Below, one piece after another: positions 23,819-32,845 of a DNA stretch of 64,000 nucleotides. Position 1 is the first letter of the stretch, and each line of letters opens with the position of its first letter. Both the position numbers and the translations under genes were made by a program. The stretch comes from an uncultured Bacteroidia bacterium (GTDB lineage: Bacteria > Bacteroidota > Bacteroidia > Bacteroidales > F082), in contig CACXQV010000002.1 in NCBI GenBank assembly GCA_902769875.1, forward strand, positions 62,001 through 126,000. Direction: 5' to 3'. The notes beneath the pieces were generated by a model that made no database searches, was not told where the DNA came from, and saw only the letters and a list, made by a program, of their open reading frames with translations.

Positions 23819-25342
23819 TTATCTCTTCGGCTTCAATTCGTCGAATATCATCGTGCGGAGGTTGTCTATCGGGACGCGCACTTGGTTCATCGTGTCGCGG
23901 TCGCGCACGGTGACGGTGTTGTCGGCCAAGGTGTCATTGTCGACCGTCACGCACATCGGCGTGCCGATGGCATCTTGTCTGCGGTAGCGCTTGCCGATGG
24001 AGTCTTTCTCTTCGTATTGGCACATGAAGTCGGACTTCAGCGAGTCGATGATTTCGCGGGCCTTTTCCGGCAGGCCGTCTTTCTTGACCAACGGCAGCAC
24101 GGCGACCTTGTAAGGGGCGAGGATGGCCGGCAGCTTCAGCACCACGCGCTCCGAGCCGTCTTCCAACTTCTCCTCGGTGAAGGCGTTGCTGAACATGGCG
24201 AGGAACATGCGGTCGAGGCCGATGGAGGTCTCGATGACGTAAGGCGTGTAGCTCTCGTTGGTGTCGGGGTCGAAGTATTGGAGCTTCTTGCCTGAGTATT
24301 TGGCGTGGGCCGAGAGGTCGAAGTCGGTGCGGCTGTGGATGCCTTCCAGTTCCTTGAAACCGAAGGGGAAGTCGAACTCGATGTCGGTGGCGGCGTTGGC
24401 GTAGTGGGCCAATTTCTCGTGGTCGTGGAAGCGGTATTTCTCGGCGGGCAGACCTAATGAGAGGTGCCAGTTGAGGCGTTCTTGCTTCCAGTGTTGGAAC
24501 CATTCGAGTTCCGTGCCGGGGCGCACGAAAAATTGCATCTCCATCTGCTCAAACTCACGCATGCGGAAAATGAATTGGCGGGCAACAATCTCATTGCGGA
24601 AGGCCTTTCCGGTTTGGGCGATGCCAAACGGGATTTTCATACGGCCGGTCTTCTGCACGTTGAGGTAGTTGACGAAGATGCCTTGTGCCGTTTCGGGGCG
24701 CAGGTAGATGGTGTCGGAGCCGTCGGCCACGCTACCCATCTTGGTGGCAAACATCAGGTTGAACTGGCGCACGTCGGTCCAGTTGCGGGTGCCGCTGATG
24801 GGGCAGACGATTTCGAGGTCAAGGATGAGTTGCTTGATGGCATCAAGGTCGTTTTTCTCCATCGCACCATACAGGCGGTGGCTGATTTCCTCGATTTTGG
24901 CCTTGTGTTCGAGGACGCGCGGGTTGGTGGTCACGAATTGCTCTTCGTTGAAGGCATCGCCAAAGCGTTTGCGGGCTTTCTCCACCTCTTTATTAATCTT
25001 CTCCTCGATTTTGGCCATATAGTCCTCGACCAAGACATCGGCGCGGTAGCGTTTCTTCGAGTCGCGGTTGTCGATGAGGGGGTCGTTGAAGGCATCGACG
25101 TGTCCCGAGGCCTTCCAAGTGGTGGGGTGCATGAAGATGGCGGCATCGATGCCGACGATGTTCTCGTGCATCTGCACCATCGCCTTCCACCAGTATTCGC
25201 GGATGTTTTTCTTCAGTTCCACACCGTTTTGTCCGTAGTCGTAAACGGCTGAGAGTCCGTCATAAATCTCGCTCGAAGGGAAAATGAAACCGTATTCCTT
25301 CGCATGAGCGGTTATTTTCTTGAAAAAATCTTCTTGATTCAT
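23819..25342 (-). CDS. glyS: Glycyl-tRNA synthetase
   Basis: 507 residues, single-chain alpha2 type as in Bacteroidetes and eukaryotes. It starts MNQEDFFKKITAHAKEYGFIFPSSEIYDGLSAVYDYGQNGVELK. Class II motifs are visible: motif 2 in GKAFRNEIVARQFIFRMREFEQMEMQFF and motif 3 in YVIETSIGLDRMFLAM. The C-terminal anticodon-binding domain (LPAILAPYKVAVLPLVKKDG) is complete. It charges tRNA-Gly. The gene starts 21 bases after the ORF6N gene, which follows queA by 9 bases, so queA, the ORF6N gene and glyS may form one transcript from the queA promoter. Confidence 0.95.
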   Translation of the reverse strand: MNQEDFFKKITAHAKEYGFIFPSSEIYDGLSAVYDYGQNGVELKKNIREYWWKAMVQMHENIVGIDAAIFMHPTTWKASGHVDAFNDPLIDNRDSKKRYRADVLVEDYMAKIEEKINKEVEKARKRFGDAFNEEQFVTTNPRVLEHKAKIEEISHRLYGAMEKNDLDAIKQLILDLEIVCPISGTRNWTDVRQFNLMFATKMGSVADGSDTIYLRPETAQGIFVNYLNVQKTGRMKIPFGIAQTGKAFRNEIVARQFIFRMREFEQMEMQFFVRPGTELEWFQHWKQERLNWHLSLGLPAEKYRFHDHEKLAHYANAATDIEFDFPFGFKELEGIHSRTDFDLSAHAKYSGKKLQYFDPDTNESYTPYVIETSIGLDRMFLAMFSNAFTEEKLEDGSERVVLKLPAILAPYKVAVLPLVKKDGLPEKAREIIDSLKSDFMCQYEEKDSIGKRYRRQDAIGTPMCVTVDNDTLADNTVTVRDRDTMNQVRVPIDNLRTMIFDELKPKR

Positions 25343-25363
25343 AATTGATTGATTATTTGTTGT

Positions 25364-26320
25364 TTACTTGATTTTCTTGATAAGTTCCTTTGCTGTGATG
25401 TCGCGCATCAGCGTGAAGGCGAACCATTTCTTTCCCAAGTCTTTGATGGAAGCCCCGATGTGGTAGACTTCATCGTCAATGAGTAGGAAACGGTCGTGTG
25501 CCTTGTTGAATTGGTTGACCTCAATGACAGGATATTGGCCGTTGTGCTTGTTGATGTCCAATTGCAGTTGAGGGCTGATGTTTTGCGTATAGATTTTTGC
25601 TGAAACATTGCTCTCGCGCTTGTCAAGCAAAGAAAGTACAGAATCGTCCACATAGTTGTCAATGAGGACGATAGATTGTTTGGCTTTTTTGATGAGGTCG
25701 GAAACAAAACGATAAGCGTCGAAGACTTGTCCGTCAAAAAAGATGCCTTGTTGGGGAGGTGTTTGGGCATCGATTCTCTTGAAAACCTCATCGATGCGTT
25801 TGTCGGTTTCGATTTGGTGATATTCGATGGTCGAAAGACGCTGGAAAATCTGGGCATTGCTGGCAAGAAAATGACGCATTGAGGTGAAAGCCCGCATAAT
25901 GCGGATGTTGGCTTCGATGGCCGTTGGCGAACGAAGCACGCTACTGAGCATGGCTATGCCGTTTTCGGTGAAGGCGAAAGGGCGTTTTCGAACACCGCCC
26001 CAACTTGATGTCACAAATTGTGATTTCAAGTTATCGTATTCACTTGATGTCGCAAATTGCGACTTCAAGATTTCAAATTCATTTTGGGTCAATTGAAACA
26101 TAAAATCCTCCGGAAAACGCTCAATATTTCTTCTGACTTGCTCGTTAAGTCTTTTTGTTTCAACACTATATAGCATTGCAATGTCTTTGTCAAGCATCAC
26201 TTGTTTGCCTCTGAACACATAGATGAGATGCTCGATAGAAACCTGTTTGATGTCGCAATTTGCGACATCAAATTGCTCTACATTAGCAACCCGAACGTCC
26301 GGTTTTGTTTGTTTCGCCAT
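25364..26320 (-). CDS. ORF6N DNA-binding domain fused to PLD-like domain
   Basis: 318 residues. The N-terminal ORF6N domain, known from phage and mobile-element regulators, spans about 25-150 (YVFRGKQVMLDKDIAMLYSVETKRLNEQVRRNIERFPEDFMFQL, then RKRPFAFTENGIAMLSSVL). From about residue 190 it has the module GIFFDGQVFDA, SIVLIDNYVDDSVLSLLDKR, HDRFLLID (H-x-R-x4-D) and HIGASIKDLGKKWFAF, more than half identical by eye to the C-terminus of the RhuM fusion at 8022-8861. Three palindromic DNA units are in frame and encode the repeats VANCDIK and LKSQFATSS. It sits between queA and glyS. Function unknown; an accessory or defence role is inferred only from the domains. Confidence 0.82.
   Translation of the reverse strand: MAKQTKPDVRVANVEQFDVANCDIKQVSIEHLIYVFRGKQVMLDKDIAMLYSVETKRLNEQVRRNIERFPEDFMFQLTQNEFEILKSQFATSSEYDNLKSQFVTSSWGGVRKRPFAFTENGIAMLSSVLRSPTAIEANIRIMRAFTSMRHFLASNAQIFQRLSTIEYHQIETDKRIDEVFKRIDAQTPPQQGIFFDGQVFDAYRFVSDLIKKAKQSIVLIDNYVDDSVLSLLDKRESNVSAKIYTQNISPQLQLDINKHNGQYPVIEVNQFNKAHDRFLLIDDEVYHIGASIKDLGKKWFAFTLMRDITAKELIKKIK
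26002..26069. repeat. Two in-frame palindromic units in the ORF6N gene
   Basis: Units at 26002-26030 and 26041-26069 read CTTGATGTCRCAAATTGYGA and end TTCAAG. They code for LKSQF(A/V)TSS on the minus strand. Spacing is 39 bases. A third unit lies at 26246-26272. Confidence 0.75.
26246..26272. repeat. Perfect 27-base palindrome near the ORF6N gene start
   Basis: Arms TTTGATGTCGCAA and TTGCGACATCAAA with a one-base centre. It encodes DVANCDIK and resembles the two units at 26002-26069, so it may be a spread copy of one element or an operator-like site. Confidence 0.78.
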
Positions 26321-26329
26321 AGAAAAACA

Positions 26330-27379
26330 CTAAATTATCAGCATCGCGTCCCCGTAGGTGAAGAAACGGTACTTCTCGGCGACGGCTTCCTTGTAGGCCT
26401 TCATCAGCACATCGTAGCCGGCAAAGGCGGCCACTTCCATCATCATCGACGACTTGGGCAGATGGAAGTTGGTAATCATGCAGTTGGCCACCGAGAAGGT
26501 GTAGGGCGGAAAGATGAACTTGTTGGTCCAGCCTTTGAATGGCTTGATTTTTCCGCTGATGGTTTGAGCGGTTTCCAATGCCTTCAGCGAAGTGGTGCCC
26601 ACGGCAATCACGTTGTTGTGGCGCGCGTTGGCTTCGTTGACCAAGGTGCAGCACTTCTCGTCGATATACATTTCCTCCGAGTCGGGCTTGTGCTTGGTGA
26701 GGTCTTCCACCTCGATGTCGCGGAAGTTGCCCATTCCGGGGTGCAGGGTCAGCTCGGCGAAGGAGGCGCCAACGATTTCCAAGCGTTTCATCAGGATTTT
26801 GCTGAAGTGCATGCCGGCTGTTGGGGCCGAAACGGCACCTTCCACCTTGGCATAGATGGTTTGGAAGTCTTCGGCGTCTTCGGGGCGCTCGTCGCGGTTG
26901 AGTTCGCGCGGGATGGGCGTGTGGCCCAAGCCGGAAAGGGTCTTCTTGAATTCCTCGTAGGGGCCGTCGTAGAGGAAACGCAGCGTGCGGCCACGCGAAG
27001 TGGTGTTGTCGATGACTTCGGCCACCAGCTCGTCGCCGTCGCCGAAGTAGAGTTTGTTGCCGATGCGGATTTTGCGTGCCGGGTCGACGAGCACGTCCCA
27101 AAGGCGGCTCTCGTGGTCCAATTCGCGGAGCAGCAGCACCTCGATTTTGGCACCGGTCTTTTCCTTTTCGCCATAGAGCTTGGCGGGGAACACCTTAGTG
27201 TTATTAATGACGAACACGTCGCCATCCTTCACATAGTCCACCAAGTCCTTGAAGATGCGGTGCTCAATTTTTCCGGTCTTGCGGTCGACGACCATCATGC
27301 GGGCTTCGTCGCGGTTCTCGATGGGGTAGAGTGCGACGAGTTCGCTCGGCAGGTTGAATTTGAATTGTGAGAGTTTCAT
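26330..27379 (-). CDS. queA: S-adenosylmethionine:tRNA ribosyltransferase-isomerase QueA
   Basis: 349 residues, normal length. It begins [50 protein letters not shown] and has the QueA blocks [43 protein letters not shown] and [16 protein letters not shown]. The enzyme transfers the ribosyl part of SAM to 7-aminomethyl-7-deazaguanine in tRNA during queuosine synthesis. In related genomes queA follows truB; here a restriction-modification operon lies between them and queA has its own promoter. Confidence 0.95.
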   Translation of the reverse strand: MKLSQFKFNLPSELVALYPIENRDEARMMVVDRKTGKIEHRIFKDLVDYVKDGDVFVINNTKVFPAKLYGEKEKTGAKIEVLLLRELDHESRLWDVLVDPARKIRIGNKLYFGDGDELVAEVIDNTTSRGRTLRFLYDGPYEEFKKTLSGLGHTPIPRELNRDERPEDAEDFQTIYAKVEGAVSAPTAGMHFSKILMKRLEIVGASFAELTLHPGMGNFRDIEVEDLTKHKPDSEEMYIDEKCCTLVNEANARHNNVIAVGTTSLKALETAQTISGKIKPFKGWTNKFIFPPYTFSVANCMITNFHLPKSSMMMEVAAFAGYDVLMKAYKEAVAEKYRFFTYGDAMLII

Positions 27380-27418
27380 TTTATGCTGATTTTGCTGTTT
27401 TTTGTCCGAAACAAACTA

Positions 27419-27449
27419 CAAAGATACGACAAAAACTGGATTTTGTCAA
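27419..27449 (-). promoter_or_regulatory. Promoter of queA
   Basis: Minus-strand TTG (27449-27447), 20 bases, TATCTTTG (27426-27419): a very good match to the Bacteroidetes consensus, 40 bases before the queA ATG. Confidence 0.8.
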
Positions 27450-27496
27450 GTGATTTTTGTTATTTAATTGAATATCAAATATATAAAATGAGATTT

Positions 27497-29224
27497 CTAT
27501 TTGAAAACTTTTCCCAATACCGTATCAGAATAAGTTCTCAAATAGTTGAGATGTATAGGAATATATTCAGGAAGGCTTTCCAAATACTCCAACTCAAACA
27601 CCAGCCTCGGTTCTTCGTCGTTTGATTCGGGATGGATTTCGGCTTTGTTCCCAATTCTTGCTATGCGAATCAAATAAAGGTCTTTTACTCCTTTCCCTTT
27701 GATGTATGGCATAAAATAGTAGAGTTTATTCAAAGCAATTGTTGAAGGAAAGGTTCGTGTTTTGCCCGTGTAATAGATTTTGGTTGGTTCAATGTCAAGG
27801 AAATACTTTTGATTGTCGGGTTTCACCAAACCGATGAGCAAATGCTTTGTTTTGTCGAGGGAATACTGCTTTTTAATTCGATTAATCAGTATGGTTTTCT
27901 CATCATTTCTGAACAAGTCCAAATCGAGCATCGGCTTTGCATCGCGTTGCAAATGAATGGGATGCGTTGAAACTGGTTCTTTGTCGAAAATGAACCGATA
28001 AAGGCTTTTCCCTATTTGTTCGACAATTCCACACACCAAGGCATTGCCCATCAAAAAAGCCCTACGGCCGTCCGAAACTTCGGGATGAAGCGTGTGGTTG
28101 TCGGGGAACATATTCAAGCGTTCAAGCTCAATGGGAATCAGTCGGCGGTAACGGCCAGAAGGTGTTTGCACAACATGCTTGAAACGCGAAGGAGCCGTAC
28201 CACCTTCTCCGGTAATCATCGTTCGCGAAGGCCTGTCCAAGTAGTCAGGGAAAGCCATCCCTCCTTCAGAAAAAACATATTCGTATCCTTCCTTGGAAAC
28301 ACGATTGATTTTCTTTGCCCCTTTTTCATATTGCCATTTAGGGAGTTCCTCGTCAGAAATGAAAAACTCTTCAGGGACAAATTCCTCATCCACAAGATTG
28401 CCGCCCAAGGTTTGTCGCGTTCCGTCATAAACAGGCTCGGCATCCACCGAATAAATATGACGGTTCATCATCAAGCCAGCGTTTCCAAAAGGGCTGTCTT
28501 TTTTGCCTTTATTGAAGTTGGCCGAAACTTCTTGAATCGAACCTACAATGTCAAATTCCGACAAAGTTCCTTCTTTTTTTGTGAAAGGAAAGGCCTTGGC
28601 CAAAACGCCATCAAACAAAGTCCAGTCGCTCATTTCCTTGACTTTTCCTGCAATGGCGGAATCATTCAAATAGCCGACAAAATAGGTTCTTCTCCTACGT
28701 TGTGGCATACCATAGTCAGCGGCGTTTATGACGCGCCATTCTACTATGTAACCCAAATCGGATAATGAAGCCAAAATGATGGCGAAGTCGCGCCCGCGCT
28801 GCGTGGCTGGGGAATTGATTAAGCGGTCCACGTTCTCAAAAAAGACATATTTGGGTCGTTTGTCGCCTTTTTCCAACAAAATGCGGTAAATCTGCCACCA
28901 AAGCACACCTTTTTTCCCTTCTATGCCCCCCGACTTGCTCAAAGTGGCGGCTACGGAATAGTCTTGACAAGGGAAACCGCCCACCAATAAATCGTGGTCG
29001 GGAATGTCGGACGTTGGCACGAGGTTGATGTCCTTGTTTGAATGGCCTTTTGCCCCGAACCGAGCTGTATATACCAAAGAAGCGTCTTGATGCTGCGTTG
29101 AAGGCTCCCATTGGTTGTTCCAAATGGTTTGGAAAGCATCGGAGACGCCTTCAAGGCCTATGCGGAAGCCGCCCACGCCGGCAAAAAGTTCGACAACCTT
29201 GATATTATTTTTTTTCTTTTTCAT
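27497..29224 (-). CDS. DNA cytosine-5 methyltransferase of a Sau3AI-like R-M system
   Basis: 575 residues. m5C methyltransferase motifs are in order: I (VVELFAGVGGFRIGLEG, about 10-26), IV with the catalytic Cys (LLVGGFPCQDYSVAATL), VI (FENVDRL), VIII (QRRRRTYFVGY) and X (LMGNALVCGIVEQIGKSLYR). The catalytic core ends near residue 410. About 165 further residues (starting around THPIHLQRDAKPML) form an extra domain I do not recognise. Together with the upstream Sau3AI-like nuclease, the enzyme probably methylates cytosine in GATC. Its start overlaps the end of the nuclease gene by 20 bases. The DNA here is more A/T-rich than in truB or queA, in line with acquisition by transfer. Confidence 0.88.
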   Translation of the reverse strand: MKKKKNNIKVVELFAGVGGFRIGLEGVSDAFQTIWNNQWEPSTQHQDASLVYTARFGAKGHSNKDINLVPTSDIPDHDLLVGGFPCQDYSVAATLSKSGGIEGKKGVLWWQIYRILLEKGDKRPKYVFFENVDRLINSPATQRGRDFAIILASLSDLGYIVEWRVINAADYGMPQRRRRTYFVGYLNDSAIAGKVKEMSDWTLFDGVLAKAFPFTKKEGTLSEFDIVGSIQEVSANFNKGKKDSPFGNAGLMMNRHIYSVDAEPVYDGTRQTLGGNLVDEEFVPEEFFISDEELPKWQYEKGAKKINRVSKEGYEYVFSEGGMAFPDYLDRPSRTMITGEGGTAPSRFKHVVQTPSGRYRRLIPIELERLNMFPDNHTLHPEVSDGRRAFLMGNALVCGIVEQIGKSLYRFIFDKEPVSTHPIHLQRDAKPMLDLDLFRNDEKTILINRIKKQYSLDKTKHLLIGLVKPDNQKYFLDIEPTKIYYTGKTRTFPSTIALNKLYYFMPYIKGKGVKDLYLIRIARIGNKAEIHPESNDEEPRLVFELEYLESLPEYIPIHLNYLRTYSDTVLGKVFK

Positions 29225-30701
29225 TTATACTAATCAACTCTTGAACAGCATTTCTGCTCAACCAAACATATTGTGGAATCATTTTCACACCATTGATTTC
29301 CAATGTTCTATGTTTTTCATCCGATAAAGAAGAACCACCTCTAATGAACACTTTGTGTGTCGCTTTTTTGGGAAAATTTGGTGCTTCTTGGTAACTACCC
29401 GACTTATTTATTATCCAATTCCCGTTCCTATCTGTATTTCTTATTATCAATAATTTCTTATTAATGATTAAGTTACGAACATCTTCCCATAAAGGTTTTA
29501 CGTTTTCTTCAATAAATGATTCATCAAAGTATACACGCTTAAAACCATCGAAAACAACAGTATCAATCCCTCCTCCTTTTTCCGAATGATGATAAACAAT
29601 AAACAAAAAATGATGACTGGCAAAATATTCATAAAGCTCAGAATCTTCGAATTCTGTTTCATGAGTCCACTCCATCAAATTGGGAAGAAACAACTTCATA
29701 TCTTCCTTGCCTTTCCCGCTGGCCAATAATGGAACGCTCTTCGCAATAATGCCAATTTTGGCAAAATCCTCTATATCGTTCAGTTTTGTAGCTTTTCCTC
29801 CAAACATTCTGATAACAGCAATTTCAGCAAAGTTCTTGACATTCAAGTTGCTATCAATTTGCAATTCCGATGCAATTTGAGCAAAAGACTTGCCCGCAAA
29901 TTTTAGCGTCAATTTCGTGCATTTGTAATCTATCTCAGAATAGCGTGTAAAAGAAGACTCAAGTTTTTCAAATCTTTTCTTTGAAAATAGTTGGTCAGCA
30001 ATTACTGTAGCAAACGACCGTTTCAGCCGAAAACGCGGACTGTTCGGATATTTTGGAGCAGTATCGATAAGCATCAACTGACCACGCAACTCGTGAGACA
30101 GACGCGGATATTGTTGCTCTCTTTCTTTTGGGGATGGAAAATCCCTATGAATCACAATGAGAAAGTTTCGAACCAACAACCAATCTTGCTTCAAAAGTAA
30201 GCGGTCATCTTCGTTGAATTCATAAAACTGAAAGCCAAGGATTGGGAAATTTTTGTAGCCTTCGAGTGTTACGGTTGAAGGGGATTTGTACCAATAATAG
30301 ACCCAAAGCATGTGAGCCAATTTGTGCCAAAAATTCGAGTCTTCGAAACTCTTCTCATTAACAATGACAGGAATTGAAACTGCGGTAATGCTGACAGGTT
30401 CTTTACATTCGAATTTGTAAGGAGAATCCTTGCTTTTTGGTTCGATTAATCCAGTTGTTTTGATTTCCGTTTTCACGCCATCAACAAGAATGTCTGGTTC
30501 CTGCTTGGAATCTTTTTCACAGCCCAAAACGGAAACTTCAATAATGTCACCCGCTATGCCTTTTACCTTTTCTCGGCCTTGATGATGGATGAAAAGCCCT
30601 GCCTTGTCAACTTGTTCAAGTGTTTTTCCTGTTGATTCGTCAAGCAGTAATTCAATTTGATTGCGGGTAAAAATCCTTGTTGGTGATATTCCTTTGCTCA
30701 T
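29205..30701 (-). CDS. Type II restriction endonuclease, Sau3AI/MutH family
   Basis: 498 residues from the ATG at 30701; an in-frame TTG at 30710 adds three residues. Sau3AI has a MutH-like catalytic domain followed by an inactive copy that binds DNA, and the length fits that. The catalytic D-(E)xK core is visible at about 70-85 (EPDILVDGVKTEIKTTG), preceded by Glu in the DEST-like helix (IELLLDESTGKTLEQVDKAGL) and GIAGDIIEVSVLG. The second copy may start near KNFAEIAVIRMFGG. Family members cut GATC. It precedes its methyltransferase in the operon, which means that full methylation must be ensured by some other control when the system enters a cell. Confidence 0.85.
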   Translation of the reverse strand: MSKGISPTRIFTRNQIELLLDESTGKTLEQVDKAGLFIHHQGREKVKGIAGDIIEVSVLGCEKDSKQEPDILVDGVKTEIKTTGLIEPKSKDSPYKFECKEPVSITAVSIPVIVNEKSFEDSNFWHKLAHMLWVYYWYKSPSTVTLEGYKNFPILGFQFYEFNEDDRLLLKQDWLLVRNFLIVIHRDFPSPKEREQQYPRLSHELRGQLMLIDTAPKYPNSPRFRLKRSFATVIADQLFSKKRFEKLESSFTRYSEIDYKCTKLTLKFAGKSFAQIASELQIDSNLNVKNFAEIAVIRMFGGKATKLNDIEDFAKIGIIAKSVPLLASGKGKEDMKLFLPNLMEWTHETEFEDSELYEYFASHHFLFIVYHHSEKGGGIDTVVFDGFKRVYFDESFIEENVKPLWEDVRNLIINKKLLIIRNTDRNGNWIINKSGSYQEAPNFPKKATHKVFIRGGSSLSDEKHRTLEINGVKMIPQYVWLSRNAVQELISINEKEKK

Positions 30702-30733
30702 TGCTTTCAAATTTGCAGCAAAAACGGTTGCTT

Positions 30734-31069
30734 CTATTCTTCACATAATAATCTCAACCTTGATATAGTTCTGAAAATGTGGTCTTTGGAATAATTACTT
30801 TCTTCAAAATGCTTCTCCTCGGCTTTCCACAAATAGTCCAACAATGCCTTTAGGTCTTGTTTGTTTTCATTAGAAAGTATTTGTTGAACAAAGGCGTTTT
30901 CAACAACAAAACCAATTTCTTCAAGCCAAGGATTCTCTTTTTTCAAAAGACTTTTGGCTTGTTCCTTATTCTCTGCTTGTATACGCCCCAATAGTTGATG
31001 GTTTTCAATGTCAATGTGTTCAGGCGATTCCGTGAATCCTTCTGCTGTATAAATCAGATACTCGTTCAT
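30734..31069 (-). CDS. Small protein at the head of the R-M operon, function unknown
   Basis: 111 residues from the ATG at 31069; the longer frame runs back into truB. It begins MNEYLIYTAEGFTESPEHIDIENHQLLGRIQAENKEQAKSLLKKENPWL, contains no obvious helix-turn-helix or catalytic motif, and ends with Lys/Arg-rich helices (SNYSKDHIFRTISRLRLLCEE). It lies 22 bases after truB and 32 bases before the nuclease gene. The placement is that of a controller or accessory protein of the R-M system, but the sequence does not look like a known C protein. Confidence 0.65.
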   Translation of the reverse strand: MNEYLIYTAEGFTESPEHIDIENHQLLGRIQAENKEQAKSLLKKENPWLEEIGFVVENAFVQQILSNENKQDLKALLDYLWKAEEKHFEESNYSKDHIFRTISRLRLLCEE

Positions 31070-31091
31070 TTTTGTAATTAATCGATTTAAA

Positions 31092-31865
31092 TCACAACTT
31101 CTCTTTTTCCTGTTCCCTCTTCCACTCCTTAAACGCCTCTCCCGTGTCAACGATATGCTGCCTGAACTTCTCCAACGGCCAAGCATCTTCGACGCGGAAG
31201 TCGCCGATGCGGGTGCGGCGCAGCGAGGTGAGGCAGGCGCCGTTGCCCAAGGCTTTGCCGAAGTCGTTGGCGAGGCTGCGGATGTAGGTGCCTTTGCTGC
31301 AAGTGACTTCGAAGTCGAGTTCGGGGAAGCGGTCGAGGCTGATTTTGAAGTCGTCGATGTGGATGTCGCGGGCTTTCAGTTCGATTTCCTCGTCGGAGCG
31401 GGCGTAGTCGAAAGCGCGTTTCCCCTTGATTTTGATGGCGGAATACTTGGGCGGGTATTGCTTGATGTCGCCGATGAATTTCATTCGCGCGGCTTCTATT
31501 TGCTCTGGAGTGATGCCATCCGTTGGGAAAACCGCATCAGGCTCGCTCTCCAAGTCGAAGGTCGGGGTGGTTTGGCCGAGAAGAATGGTGCCCGTATAGG
31601 TTTTCACTTGCGCTTGGTAGGTGTCGATTTGCTTGGTCATCTTGCCTGTGCAGATGATGAGCAAGCCTGTAGCCAACGGGTCCAAAGTGCCGGCGTGGCC
31701 AACTTTCAGCTTGCGGATGCCGTAGCAACGGTTGACCAACGACCGGATGAAGTTGACTGTGTCGAATGATGTCCAGTCCAAGGGCTTGTCGATGAGGATG
31801 ACCTCGCCGCTTTCAAAGTCGAACAGCCCTGCGTCCCGAAGTCCCGAAGTCCCGGAGTCCATCAT
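31092..31865 (-). CDS. truB: tRNA pseudouridine(55) synthase TruB
   Basis: 257 residues from the ATG at 31865, which overlaps the uppP stop by four bases (ATGA). The catalytic Asp is in [34 protein letters not shown] and [19 protein letters not shown] are further TruB blocks. It makes pseudouridine 55 in the T-loop of tRNAs. The first residues ([35 protein letters not shown]) include a short non-conserved leader. It belongs to the ftsX-DUF3098-uppP-truB series common to Bacteroidales. Confidence 0.93.
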   Translation of the reverse strand: MMDSGTSGLRDAGLFDFESGEVILIDKPLDWTSFDTVNFIRSLVNRCYGIRKLKVGHAGTLDPLATGLLIICTGKMTKQIDTYQAQVKTYTGTILLGQTTPTFDLESEPDAVFPTDGITPEQIEAARMKFIGDIKQYPPKYSAIKIKGKRAFDYARSDEEIELKARDIHIDDFKISLDRFPELDFEVTCSKGTYIRSLANDFGKALGNGACLTSLRRTRIGDFRVEDAWPLEKFRQHIVDTGEAFKEWKREQEKEKL

Positions 31866-32692
31866 AACACGTTGGGCAGAACAATGGCCAGCAGGCCCAC
31901 GATGGTGCAATACACGGCAAACCAAATCAGCTTGCCCTTCTTCACGATGTTGATCATCCACTTGCAGGCGAAGCATCCCGCGATGAAGGCCGCCATGAAG
32001 CCGACGATGGCCGCAACGGGCGAAATGCCGCTCATGGCCTCGCTGAAACCGACCTCGAAAATGTCCTTGATGTCCAAAAGCGCCTCACCCAAGATGGGCG
32101 GAATGACCATTAGGAAGGAGAATTGGGCCAGCTTTTCCTTTTTGTTGCCGAGGAGCAAACCGGTGGCAATCGTCGAGCCTGAGCGCGACAAGCCCGGCAT
32201 CACGGCGCAGGCCTGGGCAATGCCGATGATGAAGGCGTGCACGGGGCTGATGTTTTCCTTTTGGCGTGGCTTGGCGAAGTAGGAGAAGGCGAGCAGCGAA
32301 GCTGTCAGAAGGAGCATGATGCCCACGATGAGCAGCCCCGATCCGAAAACCGTTTCCACCTTGTCCTTGAGGAAAAAGCCCACGATGGCCACGGGAATCA
32401 TCGAAATGAGGATGTTGATGGCGTATTTTGTGCCATCGTTGAGGCCGGCGTAGTTTTTCCATGACTGTTTGGCGAACAAGTCCTTGAAAATCCATACGAT
32501 TTCCTTCCAGAGGATGACCAAAGTGCTGAGCACGGTGGCCACATGGAGCAAGACCGTGAAAGCGAGGTTGGATTCGCCGTCTTCGAGACCGAAAAGCGCC
32601 TGACCGATGGCCAAATGGCCACTGCTGCTGACGGGAAGGTATTCCGTCAGGCCTTGGATGATACCGAGTAATAATGCTTGTAACCAGTTCAT
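31862..32692 (-). CDS. uppP: Undecaprenyl-diphosphatase UppP/BacA
   Basis: 276 residues, an integral membrane protein with about eight hydrophobic segments. The active-site motifs [16 protein letters not shown] (near residue 17-32) and [11 protein letters not shown] (about 163-173) are intact. It removes phosphate from undecaprenyl diphosphate at the membrane, recycling the lipid carrier of cell-wall and polysaccharide synthesis, and can give bacitracin resistance. It is translationally coupled to truB. The 153 bases to the upstream DUF3098 gene hold no recognisable site. Confidence 0.95.
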   Translation of the reverse strand: MNWLQALLLGIIQGLTEYLPVSSSGHLAIGQALFGLEDGESNLAFTVLLHVATVLSTLVILWKEIVWIFKDLFAKQSWKNYAGLNDGTKYAINILISMIPVAIVGFFLKDKVETVFGSGLLIVGIMLLLTASLLAFSYFAKPRQKENISPVHAFIIGIAQACAVMPGLSRSGSTIATGLLLGNKKEKLAQFSFLMVIPPILGEALLDIKDIFEVGFSEAMSGISPVAAIVGFMAAFIAGCFACKWMINIVKKGKLIWFAVYCTIVGLLAIVLPNVL

Positions 32693-32845
32693 AATATGTT
32701 TTTGTTTGTAACAAAACTTACAAGACCCTTCAAAACTTTTCCTTGGTGTAGGCGGCGCCCCAGCCGGTGGCAGCCTGAAAGCAGCCGGTTGGCGTGCTTT
32801 GCCTGTCTGTTTCTTTGGGTCTTGCTCGTTTTGTTGGTTTTGTGA

